This document shows, piece after piece, positions 1-8,160 of a stretch of 60,263 nucleotides of DNA. Both the position numbers and the translations under genes were made by a program. Within the stretch, counting starts at the first letter, position 1; each line of letters opens with the position of its first letter. The notes under the pieces are model-generated. The model searched no databases. It worked only from the letters and a program-made list of their open reading frames with translations, and was not told where the DNA came from. The stretch is taken from contig PHBX01000019.1 in NCBI GenBank assembly GCA_002842045.1, forward strand, positions 1-60,263. The letters are read 5' to 3'. The DNA is from Chloroflexi bacterium HGW-Chloroflexi-3. GTDB lineage: Bacteria > Chloroflexota > Anaerolineae > Anaerolineales > Anaerolineaceae.

Positions 1-1
1 G

Positions 2-406
2 GTGGTGGCGCAGGAAGTGAAGAGCCTGGCCGAGCAATCGAAGCAGGCCACCGCACAGGTGCGGGCCATCCTGACCGACGTCCAAAAGGCGACCGGGGCG
101 GCGGTGATGGCCACCGAGCAGGGCAGCAAGGCGGTGGAAGCCGGGGTGCAGCAGGCAGCGCAGGCCGGCGAGGCCATCCGGCAGTTAGCCGAAAGCATTG
201 GGGAAGCGGCGCAGGCTGCCACACAGATCGCAGCCTCCAGCCAGCAGCAGTTTGCGGGTATGGATCAGGTGGCGCTGGCGATGGAGAACATCAAGCAGGC
301 CAGCACGCAAAACGTCGCCAGCTCGAGGCAGGCCGAGACTGCCGCCCAGTCCCTGCACGAACTCGGCCAAAAACTCAAGCTGTTACTGGAAGGCTCCAAT
401 GCGTAG
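2..406 (+). CDS. Methyl-accepting chemotaxis protein, C-terminal part (5' cut by window edge)
   Basis: The 134 visible residues are the descending arm of a chemoreceptor signalling coiled coil. The opening VAQEVKSLAEQSKQAT is the stretch just after the conserved hairpin tip that contacts CheA and CheW. The remainder is Ala/Gln/Ser-rich heptad sequence with the Glu/Gln pairs typical of methylation sites, ending near LLLEGSNA. The ligand-binding domain, membrane segments and HAMP lie outside the window, so the stimulus is unknown. It is followed by a CheA gene on the same strand and probably feeds that kinase. No start codon belongs here; the reading frame is open to the window edge. The family call is secure, the specific receptor type is not. 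Confidence 0.9.
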   Translation: MVAQEVKSLAEQSKQATAQVRAILTDVQKATGAAVMATEQGSKAVEAGVQQAAQAGEAIRQLAESIGEAAQAATQIAASSQQQFAGMDQVALAMENIKQASTQNVASSRQAETAAQSLHELGQKLKLLLEGSNA

Positions 407-440
407 CGAGAGACGAGAGACAAGAGGCGGGATAGATTCT

Positions 441-470
441 TCACTTCTTGCTTCTGACCTCTGGCTTCTG
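441..470 (+). repeat. Pyrimidine-rich low-complexity spacer repeat (copy 1)
   Basis: The gap before cheA is made of reiterated CTTCTGACCTCTGGCTTCTG-like units. A closely similar block lies in the gap before cheB (2811-2850). No function can be read from the sequence. Confidence 0.5.
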
Positions 471-488
471 TCGGAGATCGATCTTCGA
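471..488 (+). repeat. Palindromic repeat TCGGAGATCGATCTTCGA (copy 1, intergenic)
   Basis: An 18-base near-palindrome around GATCGATC immediately upstream of the cheA ribosome-binding site. Related copies lie inside the cheA coding sequence at 990-1007, 1875-1892 and 1901-1919, where they encode DRS-type linkers. Confidence 0.6.
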
Positions 489-499
489 GAGGAATCACT

Positions 500-2797
500 G
501 TGACCCAAAAGGACAACGACTTTCTGAAGAGACTCCTGGCAACTTTCAGGGTTGAAGCGGAAGAGCACATACGTGCGATTTCGTCCTACCTGATCGAATT
601 GGAAAAAGCATCAACCGTTGAGCGCCATCCGGAACTCATCGAGACTATCTTCCGCGAGGTGCACAGCCTCAAAGGCGCAGCGCGCTCGGTGAACCTGACC
701 AATTTCGAAGCGCTCTGCCAATCGCTGGAAGGCGTCTTTGCGGAGCTGAAGAGTGGAGAAATCAGCCTTTCGCCGGATTTCTACAATTTGCTGCATCGGG
801 CGGTGGACAGCCTGAACCAGGGTCTGGATGCCGTCGGAGGGGAGCGGAAAACGGGTGAGAAGTCGGCGATGATCGCCCTGGCCCGTCAACTGGAAGAGGC
901 GCGGCGCGGTGCTCTGCCTCCACCCCCGCCGCCAGTGGAGACTTCCCCACCGTTCTCCCCCGCAGCGGGGAAGGAAGAGCTCTCCCCCATCGAAGATCGA
1001 TCTCCGATTGAGACGGTGAGGCTATCGGTCGAACGGCTGGACGCGCTCTTATTGCAAGCCGAAGAACTGCTGGCCGGCAAACTGTCTACCGCCCAGCAGG
1101 CCGCCGAACTGCGAGCGGCCGCGGCCGAATTCACCGCCTGGAAGCGCGAGTGGGCCAGACTGCAACCGTCCCTCCACGCGGCCCGGCCGGCAAACGGCGA
1201 GACAGACCCTCACCTTTCCCGCTGGGCTGAGTTCATCGAATGGAACAGCCAGTTTGTGCAATCGCTGGAGGTACGGCTGAACGCGTTGGCCCGTTCCGCC
1301 GGGCGCGAAAGCCGCGCCCTCGGCAGCATGGTAGATACCTTGCTCGACGACATGAAGCACGCCCTCATGCTGCCCTTCTCCACACTACTGGAGGGCTTCC
1401 CAAAATTTGTCCGTGACCTGGCGCACGATCAGAACAAGGAAGTGGAATTGATCATTCGGGGCGGGGAGATCGAAGCCGACCGGCGCATTCTGGAGGAGAT
1501 AAAAGACCCGTTCCTTCATCTGGTGCGCAACTGCATCGACCACGGCGTCGAGCACCCGGAAGAGCGCCAGCGAATAGGCAAGCCGCGATGCAGTACGGTG
1601 ACCATCGCCATCGCCCCACTAAACGGCAGCCGGATCGAGGTGCTGATCGCCGACGATGGCGCTGGGATCGACCTCGCAAAGGTCCGTTTAGCAGCGCTGA
1701 AGTTAGGCCTGATTTCCCTGGAGACGGGCGAGAAGATGGGTGACGAGGAAACACTCGCCCTTATCTTTCACTCGGGTCTTTCCACCAGCCCTCTGATCAC
1801 CGACATTTCGGGCCGCGGCCTGGGTCTGGCTATCGTCCAGGAAAAGGTGGAGCGGCTGGGGGGATCGGTGGCAATCGTAGATCGATCTTCGATAAAAACC
1901 ACCGAAGGTCGGTCTTCGACGCACGGCAGCGGGACAACTTTTCGACTCCTGTTGCCGCTCACACTGGCCACTTTCCGCGGCGTGCTGGTGCGTGCCAACG
2001 GGGGACACTTCGTATTGCCCACAAACCACGTCGAACGGGTGATGCGATTGAAACGGGAGGAAATCAGCACTATTGAGAACCGGGAGACGATCCGCTACAA
2101 CGGCGCTTCGCTGGCGCTGGTGTGGCTGTCCGAAACGCTGGGGATGGCAGCACGGCGCGATCCGGGTGAAGCTAATGAGCCAGCCCAGATCGTGGTGCTG
2201 GCTGCGGGCGAGAAGCGCATTGGCTTTGTGGTGGAGGAAGTGCTCGGCGAGCAGGAAGTGCTGGTCAAGACGCTGGGCAAGCAACTCAGGCGCGTGCGGA
2301 ACTTAGCCGGCACAACCTCGCTTGGCTCCGGGCGGGAGGCACTGATCCTGAATGTGCCGGACTTGCTGAAATCGGCGGTGAAGGTCGCCGGCAGGACGGC
2401 CCACCCCGCCGCTGCACCGGAAGCCGCTGTAAAGCCAAAGTCCATCCTGGTCGTCGAGGACTCGATCACCTCCCGGACGTTGTTGAAGACCATCCTCGAA
2501 ACCGCCGGCTACACTGTTCGCACCGCCGTGGACGGCGCTGACGGATTCGCGACTCTCAAAATCGGCGACTTCGACCTGGTGGTGTCGGACGTGGATATGC
2601 CGCGCCTGAATGGCTTCGATCTGACGGCGAAGATTCGCGCCGACCGGCAACTCGCCGACCTGCCGGTGGCACTGGTGACGGCGCTGGAAACGCGCGAAGA
2701 CCGCGAGCGCGGTGCCGAGGTGGGTGCGAACGCTTACATCGTCAAGAGCAGTTTCGACCAGAGCAATCTGTTGGATGTTATCCGCAGGTTGATCTAG
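500..2797 (+). CDS. cheA: Hybrid chemotaxis histidine kinase CheA with C-terminal receiver
   Basis: This 765-residue cytoplasmic kinase autophosphorylates in response to chemoreceptors. An HPt domain carries the phospho-acceptor His55 in VHSLKGAARS. A proline-rich linker follows (about 135-165), then a dimerisation region and a GHKL ATPase with N box LVRNCIDHG, DDGAGI and GRGLGLAI. A CheW-like domain (about 490-620) couples it to receptors. The C-terminal receiver (about 645-765) has Asp697 in SDVDMP. The receiver fusion makes it a CheA/CheY hybrid, as in Pil-Chp or Frz-type systems rather than simple E. coli-type chemotaxis. The GTG start is preceded by AGAGGA at 7 nt. Palindromic repeat copies fall inside the gene at the linker and after the ATPase motifs, adding DRS-rich segments. 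cheB follows after a 66-bp spacer. Confidence 0.93.
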   Translation: MTQKDNDFLKRLLATFRVEAEEHIRAISSYLIELEKASTVERHPELIETIFREVHSLKGAARSVNLTNFEALCQSLEGVFAELKSGEISLSPDFYNLLHRAVDSLNQGLDAVGGERKTGEKSAMIALARQLEEARRGALPPPPPPVETSPPFSPAAGKEELSPIEDRSPIETVRLSVERLDALLLQAEELLAGKLSTAQQAAELRAAAAEFTAWKREWARLQPSLHAARPANGETDPHLSRWAEFIEWNSQFVQSLEVRLNALARSAGRESRALGSMVDTLLDDMKHALMLPFSTLLEGFPKFVRDLAHDQNKEVELIIRGGEIEADRRILEEIKDPFLHLVRNCIDHGVEHPEERQRIGKPRCSTVTIAIAPLNGSRIEVLIADDGAGIDLAKVRLAALKLGLISLETGEKMGDEETLALIFHSGLSTSPLITDISGRGLGLAIVQEKVERLGGSVAIVDRSSIKTTEGRSSTHGSGTTFRLLLPLTLATFRGVLVRANGGHFVLPTNHVERVMRLKREEISTIENRETIRYNGASLALVWLSETLGMAARRDPGEANEPAQIVVLAAGEKRIGFVVEEVLGEQEVLVKTLGKQLRRVRNLAGTTSLGSGREALILNVPDLLKSAVKVAGRTAHPAAAPEAAVKPKSILVVEDSITSRTLLKTILETAGYTVRTAVDGADGFATLKIGDFDLVVSDVDMPRLNGFDLTAKIRADRQLADLPVALVTALETREDRERGAEVGANAYIVKSSFDQSNLLDVIRRLI
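990..1007 (+). repeat. Palindromic repeat TCGAAGATCGATCTCCGA inside cheA (copy 2)
   Basis: The same element as at 471-488 in the opposite orientation, translated in frame as part of a SPIEDRSPIE linker between the HPt and kinase parts of CheA. Confidence 0.6.
1875..1919 (+). repeat. Two tandem degenerate copies of the palindromic repeat inside cheA
   Basis: TCGTAGATCGATCTTCGA at 1875-1892 and ACCGAAGGTCGGTCTTCGA at 1901-1919 encode a DRSSIKTTEGRSST insertion between the ATPase G2 box and the final strand of the kinase domain. The position is a surface loop and the reading frame is kept. Confidence 0.5.
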
Positions 2798-2810
2798 AGG
2801 CAAGATGGCA

Positions 2811-2850
2811 TTCTCTCTGACCTCTTGCCTCTGCCCTCTGATTTCTGACC
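2811..2850 (+). repeat. Pyrimidine-rich low-complexity spacer repeat (copy 2)
   Basis: The cheA-cheB gap is built from CCTCTTGCCTCTGCCCTCTG-type units closely resembling those at 441-470. Confidence 0.5.
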
Positions 2851-2863
2851 CCCGGAGTAGTGA

Positions 2864-3913
2864 ATGATCAAAGTGCTAATCGTTGAAGACTCAGCTGTGG
2901 TGCGGGAGTTTCTCGCCTACATTCTCAACTCCGATCCGGAGATTGAAGTGGTCGGTGTAGCGAGTGATGGCGAGGAGGCTCTGGAAGCTGTGGCCCGCCT
3001 GCGCCCCGATGTGATCACGATGGATATCAACATGCCCAAAGCGAACGGCTTTGAGGTTACCCGCTGGATCATGGAGTCCCATCCTACGCCAATCGTCATT
3101 GTGAGCGGCAGCTACGACACCCGCGAGGTGGCCATTTCCTTCCGGGTGATGGAGGCCGGTGCACTGGCAGCCTTGCCTCGCCCGGCGGGCATTGGCCATC
3201 CCGATCACGAGGCGATGGCCCGCGAACTGATTCAGACGGTCAAACTGATGTCGGAGGTCAAAGTGGTACGGCGCTGGCCGCGCGCTCGCAATGACACCCC
3301 CGCCTGGCAAGCGCCTGCTGAAGTGAAAGAGAAAGCAGCGCGGAAGGAAGTCCGCCTTGTCGCCATCGGTGCCTCCACCGGTGGGCCGCTGGCCTTGCAG
3401 ATCGTCCTGTCCCGCCTGCCAGCAGCTTTCCCAGTTCCCATTTTGATCGTCCAGCATATATCTCCCGGCTTTGTGCAGGGGTTTGTCGAATGGCTGGCCG
3501 GATCGTGCGTGCTGCCCATCCAGGTTGGCGCCCACGGCCAGGGGATTCTGCCTGGGGAGGCTTATGTCGCCCCGGACGGCTTCCACATGGGTGTCGCGGC
3601 TGGCGGATGGATCGTGCTCAGCCGGTGCGAGTCGGAAAACGGCCTGTGCCCTTCGGTGTCTACTCTTTTTCGCTCCGCAGTGGCTGCTTACGGGCCAGGC
3701 GCGGTGGGGGTGCTGCTGAGCGGTATGGGTAAAGACGGGGCCAAGGAACTGAAGCTGATGAAAGAGCGAGGCGCTATCACCATTGTGCAGGATCGGGAGA
3801 GTTCCGTCGTTCACGGTATGGCGGGTGAAGCCATCCAGCTGGACGCGGCCAGTTACGTACTGCCGCCGGATAAAATCGCGGCGGCGCTGGCTGCCCTGGT
3901 GAAACCGTCTTAA
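2864..3913 (+). CDS. cheB: Chemotaxis protein-glutamate methylesterase CheB
   Basis: The 349-residue protein demethylates (and deamidates) chemoreceptor glutamates and so resets receptor sensitivity. An N-terminal receiver (1-125) has Asp54 in ITMDINMP, the site expected to be phosphorylated by CheA. The C-terminal methylesterase domain has the catalytic triad Ser171 (GASTGGP), His198 (VQHISPGF) and Asp291 (SGMGKDGA). Length and domain order are those of full CheB. The ATG start has GGAG about 6 nt upstream. It lies between cheA and the HD-GYP gene on the same strand, separated from the latter by only 14 bp, so all three are probably co-transcribed. No cheR or cheW is visible; they may lie upstream of the window. 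Confidence 0.95.
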   Translation: MIKVLIVEDSAVVREFLAYILNSDPEIEVVGVASDGEEALEAVARLRPDVITMDINMPKANGFEVTRWIMESHPTPIVIVSGSYDTREVAISFRVMEAGALAALPRPAGIGHPDHEAMARELIQTVKLMSEVKVVRRWPRARNDTPAWQAPAEVKEKAARKEVRLVAIGASTGGPLALQIVLSRLPAAFPVPILIVQHISPGFVQGFVEWLAGSCVLPIQVGAHGQGILPGEAYVAPDGFHMGVAAGGWIVLSRCESENGLCPSVSTLFRSAVAAYGPGAVGVLLSGMGKDGAKELKLMKERGAITIVQDRESSVVHGMAGEAIQLDAASYVLPPDKIAAALAALVKPS

Positions 3914-3927
3914 AGGAGGAATCGAAC

Positions 3928-6846
3928 ATGTCGAAATCAGATAAAAACACACACAATCATATCGAAATCCTGATCGCTGAGGACAGCGCCACACAGGCCG
4001 AGCAGTTGCGGTTTTTGCTCGAAGAGAATGGCTACACCGTCACCGCAGCCACCAACGGCCAGCAGGCGCTGGAACAAGCTCGCCAGCGCAAGCCCACCCT
4101 GCTGATCAGCGATGTCATCATGCCGCAGATGGACGGTTACGCACTGTGCGAGGCGCTCAAAGCGGACGAAGCGCTGCGTGATATCCCGATCATTTTGGTC
4201 ACAGGGCTTTCCAGCCCGCAGGACGTGATCCGCGGTCTGGAATGCGGTGCGGACAACTTCATCCGCAAGCCCTACGAAGGGAAATACCTGCTCCAGCGCA
4301 TCCGTTACTTGCTCGCCAACCGCGCACTGCGCAGCAGCGAGAAAATGCAGATGGGCCTGGAGATCGAACTGGGTGGCCAGCGGCACTCCATCACTGCCGA
4401 GCGGCAGCAGATTCTGGATTTGCTGATTTCGACTTACGAGGAGGCTGTGCGCCTGAACCGCGACCTCGAACACTCCTACCAGTCTCTCAATGGCCTGTAT
4501 CGCATCGCCGAAGGCCTTAATCAGGCTGCGGATGAGCGCGAAGTTTGCGAGGCGGTTCTGGAGCGGGCGATGGATCTCCCCGGTGTGCAGGCAGGCTGGA
4601 TTTGGCTGCGAGTGGGCGAGACCGGATTCCGCCTCGCTGCCACCTTCGGCCTGCCGCCCGCCCTGAGGACTCCCGGGGCGCTGGAGGGTGAGTGCAACTG
4701 CCTGCGCAAATTACTCGCTGGCGAACTCGGCCAGGTGGCGAATATCCTGGAATGTGAACGGTTTCAGCAAACCGAAGGCGATACGCGCAGACTGCCTAAC
4801 CACGCCACTGTGCCCTTGTGGGTTGGTAATCAGATATTGGGGCTGATGAATCTGGCCGGTCTGGAGCAGGAGTTGTTTAACGACGAGGACTTAAGAATCC
4901 TGTATGGTGTGGGGAACCAGGTTGGCATTGCGCTGGAACGAGCGCAGCTGCGCGAACACCTGGAGAAGTTGGTGGAGGAGAGGACGGCAGCGCTGCGGCA
5001 GGCTGAAGAGAAGTATCGCAGCATTTTCGAGAACGCCGTGGCGGGCATCTACCAGACCACACTCGAAGGGCGTTTCCTCATGGCCAACCCCACCCTGGCC
5101 CACCTGCTCGGATATGATTCGCCTGAGGAACTGCAGGGAGCCAACATCGATATAGACCACCAGATGTACGTCCAGCCCACCCGCCTCGCTGAGTTATTCC
5201 GTTTGATGGAAGAGCAGGGCAGCGTGTCGGTCTTCGAGTCCCAGGTATATCGTAAGGACGGCAGTGTGATCTGGATTTCGGAGAATGTTCGCGGTTTGCG
5301 CGACTCCAGCGGCCGGCTGACAGGTTTCGAAGGCACAACGGTGGACATCACGGAACGCAAGCTGGCCGAGGAAGAGCGATCCCGATTGATCGCTATCCTG
5401 GAAGCGACACCTGATTTTGTGGCCACGGCCGATACACATGGACACGGGCTTTACCTCAACCGCTGTAGCCGCAGTTTGTTAGGGATTGATGAGGATAAGG
5501 CCATCGCCGGTATCCCCCTAATCGAAAGTTTTCCGGAGTGGGCGCGGGCAGTGGTTTTGAACGAGGGATTACCGGCGGCCACCCGCGACGGCCTTTGGAA
5601 CGGCGAAACTGCTTTGCTCAGCCGCGATGGGCGAGAGATTCCCGTTTCACAGGTGATCCTGGCACACAAAGCGCCCGATGGTGCCGTAGAATTCTTTTCC
5701 ACCATTATGCGCGACATCACGGAGCACAAGCAGGCGGAAGAACAGATTCAACGCCAACTCATGAGGCTGGTGGCTCTGCGCACGATTGATGCGGCCATCA
5801 TAGGCAGCCTTGACTTACGTATTACGTTAGGCGTCCTGCTCGAGCAGGTCACGGCCCAGCTTAGCGTAGATGCCGCAGCCGTTCTGGTGTTCAATCCTCA
5901 TTTGCAAAGGCTCGAATACGCCGCCGGGCGCGGCTTTCACTCGTTGGCCATCGAGCGCAGCCACCTGCGCCTGGGTGAAGGCTTCGCCGGGCGCAGCGCG
6001 CTCGAACGGCGCACCGTGCAGGTTCCCGATCTGGTGGAAAGCGGGCCTGAATTCATCCGTGCGCGTCTGCTGGTTGACGAACGATTCATCGCCTACTACG
6101 CCGTTCCGCTGATTGCTAAGGGTGAGGTGAAGGGCGTCCTGGAAGCCTTCCACCGCGCCCCGTTGGACGCCTCTGAGGAATGGCTTAACTTCCTGGAGAC
6201 ACTGGCCGGCCAGGCGGCTATCGCTTTAGACAATGCCCAGTTATACAACACCCTGCAGAACTCGAACCTGGAACTGCATCTGGCCTACAATACCACCATT
6301 GAGGGCTGGTCGCGGGCGCTGGATTTGCGCGATAAGGAGACCGAAGGCCACTCCCTGCGGGTGACCGACCTGACGGTGCGTCTGGCGCGGGAGATGGGAA
6401 TAAGCGATACAAAGATCGTTCATATGCGCCGCGGGGCGCTCTTGCACGACATGGGCAAGATGGGCATCCCTGATCATATTCTGTTCAAACCCGACTCGCT
6501 CACCGATGAGGAGTGGGAGATCATGCGCCAGCACCCGCAGTACGCCTATGAAATGCTCTCGCCCATTGAATACCTGCGCCCGGCGCTCGATATCCCCTAC
6601 TGTCATCACGAGAAATGGGACGGGACGGGCTACCCGCGCCGCTTGAAAGGGGAGGAGATCCCGCTGGCTGCCCGGATATTCGCCGTGGCGGATGTGTGGG
6701 ATGCGCTGCACTCAGACCGTCCTTATCGCAAGGCCTGGCCGAAGGAGAAGGCTCTCCAGTACATCCGCGAGCAGGCGGGTAGGCATTTCGACCCGCAGGT
6801 GGTGGAGGCGTTTTTCCAGATGAACGAAGAGAACAATCCCACGTAA
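3928..6846 (+). CDS. Multi-sensor response regulator with HD-GYP (c-di-GMP phosphodiesterase) output
   Basis: This 972-residue soluble protein has the order receiver (about 12-130, Asp62 in LISDVIMPQMDG), GAF (about 190-340), a short coiled coil, PAS (about 360-475), PAS (about 480-605), GAF (about 625-775) and HD-GYP (about 800-972). The HD pair is His840-Asp841 (LLHDMGKMGIPD) and the GYP motif is Gly901-Tyr902-Pro903 in HHEKWDGTGYP. HD-GYP domains hydrolyse cyclic di-GMP, so it likely links the upstream CheA kinase and small-molecule or redox sensing to c-di-GMP breakdown. A strong AAAGGAGGA precedes the ATG. No GGDEF domain is present. It is the last gene of the GC-rich block and is followed by a 9-bp-stem hairpin. 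Confidence 0.92.
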   Translation: MSKSDKNTHNHIEILIAEDSATQAEQLRFLLEENGYTVTAATNGQQALEQARQRKPTLLISDVIMPQMDGYALCEALKADEALRDIPIILVTGLSSPQDVIRGLECGADNFIRKPYEGKYLLQRIRYLLANRALRSSEKMQMGLEIELGGQRHSITAERQQILDLLISTYEEAVRLNRDLEHSYQSLNGLYRIAEGLNQAADEREVCEAVLERAMDLPGVQAGWIWLRVGETGFRLAATFGLPPALRTPGALEGECNCLRKLLAGELGQVANILECERFQQTEGDTRRLPNHATVPLWVGNQILGLMNLAGLEQELFNDEDLRILYGVGNQVGIALERAQLREHLEKLVEERTAALRQAEEKYRSIFENAVAGIYQTTLEGRFLMANPTLAHLLGYDSPEELQGANIDIDHQMYVQPTRLAELFRLMEEQGSVSVFESQVYRKDGSVIWISENVRGLRDSSGRLTGFEGTTVDITERKLAEEERSRLIAILEATPDFVATADTHGHGLYLNRCSRSLLGIDEDKAIAGIPLIESFPEWARAVVLNEGLPAATRDGLWNGETALLSRDGREIPVSQVILAHKAPDGAVEFFSTIMRDITEHKQAEEQIQRQLMRLVALRTIDAAIIGSLDLRITLGVLLEQVTAQLSVDAAAVLVFNPHLQRLEYAAGRGFHSLAIERSHLRLGEGFAGRSALERRTVQVPDLVESGPEFIRARLLVDERFIAYYAVPLIAKGEVKGVLEAFHRAPLDASEEWLNFLETLAGQAAIALDNAQLYNTLQNSNLELHLAYNTTIEGWSRALDLRDKETEGHSLRVTDLTVRLAREMGISDTKIVHMRRGALLHDMGKMGIPDHILFKPDSLTDEEWEIMRQHPQYAYEMLSPIEYLRPALDIPYCHHEKWDGTGYPRRLKGEEIPLAARIFAVADVWDALHSDRPYRKAWPKEKALQYIREQAGRHFDPQVVEAFFQMNEENNPT

Positions 6847-6904
6847 AGAAGTGGATAATTTATACGTTTTGATGCCCATGTATATTTGATGGGAGATAAG
6901 AAAA

Positions 6905-6926
6905 GGAGGGAGCCAACGCTCCCTCC
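6905..6926. terminator. Hairpin terminator after the HD-GYP gene
   Basis: GGAGGGAGC / GCTCCCTCC form a perfect 9-bp stem with a 4-nt loop. The best T-tract follows on the minus strand (TTTTC), so it may act in both directions; on the plus strand it lies 58 bp after the stop codon. Confidence 0.6.
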
Positions 6927-7022
6927 CTGAAAACATTCGAAAATAAATCATTTCAAGACCTTAGTGTGTCGAATAAATATTGTACACACTCATACACTCA
7001 TTTCATTATCTCCTTGGGTAGC

Positions 7023-7132
7023 TTGACCGCACATGACTGGCGTTACGGTCTCGCGGTCAAACGAATTAAGGGTTGATATGGCAGCCAGAGTCAACGCCGA
7101 AGCACCGGTTCAACATACCGCCATATCAATCC
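7023..7132. other. Non-coding region with two strong stem-loops
   Basis: Between the chemotaxis block and the microcompartment block I see no convincing gene from 6847 to 7574. TTGACCGC (7023-7030) pairs with GCGGTCAA (7053-7060). A second, longer stem pairs 7070-7082 with 7120-7132 (core TTGATATGGC / GCCATATCAA, with one G-T pair), enclosing a small CGGT/ACCG hairpin. The segment is more GC-rich than its surroundings. It could be a small RNA, a mobile-element end or a recombination scar. It does not match tmRNA, SRP RNA, RNase P RNA or a tRNA by motifs I can recognise. Confidence 0.45.
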
Positions 7133-7262
7133 GAGTTGCACGAAGTGGACAGTGGTCAACTAAGCCGTCTTAGCAAACACACCTGGCTGTTTGGAATTTA
7201 AAACACACCACTACACTAAAACCAGGTTCCATCAGGTATTTATACATGAATTGTATCATCTC

Positions 7263-7325
7263 AAAAAAAAGGGGTTGTTGGGTGTTTTTAGGCGGGCGTT
7301 CGCCCGCCTAAAAACACCCAGCCCC
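7263..7325 (-). terminator. Very strong intrinsic terminator ending the minus-strand microcompartment operon
   Basis: The core 7279-7320 is a perfect 42-base inverted repeat (arm GGTGTTTTTAGGCGGGCG). Outside it, GGGG and CCCC extend the stem across a small bulge. On the minus strand the hairpin is followed directly by eight T residues (7270-7263), so it terminates transcription arriving from the BMC genes. Confidence 0.85.
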
Positions 7326-7574
7326 TAATATTGAAAAGATACGATGAATTGTACAATTAAAAAACCAATCAAAGCAAGCCAGAAACGCGGCAAAAAGCAG
7401 TCTGGGTGGGTCTAATTTGAGAAAATGCGAATTGAAATCTGGGTACCAGATTGGAATCCAGCATCCAGTGAAAAAATAGAGGGTGAAAAATATAGCAAGA
7501 ACCATCCTCTCCATTTGGAACCCGGTTACCTGTATACAGGAAATTTGGGTATTTATTTACCTTTCAAGCTGTGC

Positions 7575-7892
7575 TCATGCAGGAGTCTCCAACCGGTAGG
7601 CTTTTCTTGCCAAACCAGCAGCAAGCTCTTCCATCATCTCAACTGCATCTTCTTCGGTGATGATGCCGCGCACAAGCTGCCCGGAAAGCCAGTTTGCACT
7701 CGCCCGGCGCCATACATCATGACGAACCGGGATGGAGGGGAATGCGCGGGTATCATCATTGAAACCCACCGTATTGTACATTCCAGCGGTCTCAATTATC
7801 TGATCAAAATAACGCCGCATTCCGTTCAGGCTGTCGTGGAACCACCACGGGGGTCCAATTAATACAGTCGGATAATGCCCAGCCAACCCGAG
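7575..7892 (-). pseudogene. Uronate isomerase (UxaC) C-terminal fragment
   Basis: The frame encodes the last ~105 residues of a uronate isomerase. Motifs LAGHYP, GPPWWFHDSLNGM, GFNDDTRAFPSIPVRHD and the C-terminal helix match the actinobacterial/Chloroflexota type of the family. A TGA at 7893-7895 immediately precedes the homologous part and about 350 N-terminal residues are missing, so this is a 5'-truncated remnant. The intact enzyme would isomerise D-glucuronate/D-galacturonate to D-fructuronate/D-tagaturonate, a step that would feed the hexuronate genes at 52-59 kb. It is the last frame before the minus-strand terminator. Confidence 0.8.
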
Positions 7893-7906
7893 TCACGAAG
7901 CGTCTG

Positions 7907-8104
7907 GTGAGCATCCAAACGTTCCCAAGTGGTGGAGCACAAGGTATAGGACAGCATGCAAGTATCCTTTTGCAAGTTGACAATGTAGGGAATTATAAAA
8001 TTAAAATTGAACCGTTGGTGGAAAATCTAATGGGTTCAGAAGCGCTATATCAAATTCTGGTAGATGGTGTAACGTTTACATTTCTCCCGTTAATGGTCAG
8101 GTAA
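7907..8104 (+). CDS. Short unrecognised ORF, possibly a gene tail
   Basis: The 65-residue frame looks protein-like (alternating hydrophobic strands such as NVGNYKIKIEPLVE and YQILVDGVTFTFLPLMV). It could be the last beta-rich piece of a larger protein: the frame stays open upstream into the uronate isomerase fragment, with no ribosome-binding site before the GTG. I do not recognise the family. Together with the fragment on the other strand it suggests a rearrangement junction near 7885-7905. Confidence 0.25.
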   Translation: MSIQTFPSGGAQGIGQHASILLQVDNVGNYKIKIEPLVENLMGSEALYQILVDGVTFTFLPLMVR

Positions 8105-8160
8105 TCTTAAATTAAATTAAAAATGATATTTGAGTTCCCCCAATCGAGGTATTTGATCTT

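Noticed and set aside
7071..7132. Possible tRNA or integron attC site in the structured region
   Set aside because: No cloverleaf arms or anticodon stem can be built, and no paired attC core motifs (GTTRRRY / RYYYAAC) are in place.
7021..7330. CRISPR array
   Set aside because: The repeats here are single inverted pairs, not regularly spaced direct repeats; no cas genes are present anywhere in the window.
7308..7514. 68-residue hydrophobic frame on the minus strand
   Set aside because: It runs into the arms of the perfect terminator hairpin, has no family resemblance and no clear ribosome-binding site; most likely chance.
7425..7862. 145-residue plus-strand frame
   Set aside because: It is antisense to the recognisable uronate isomerase fragment and has no protein-like pattern.
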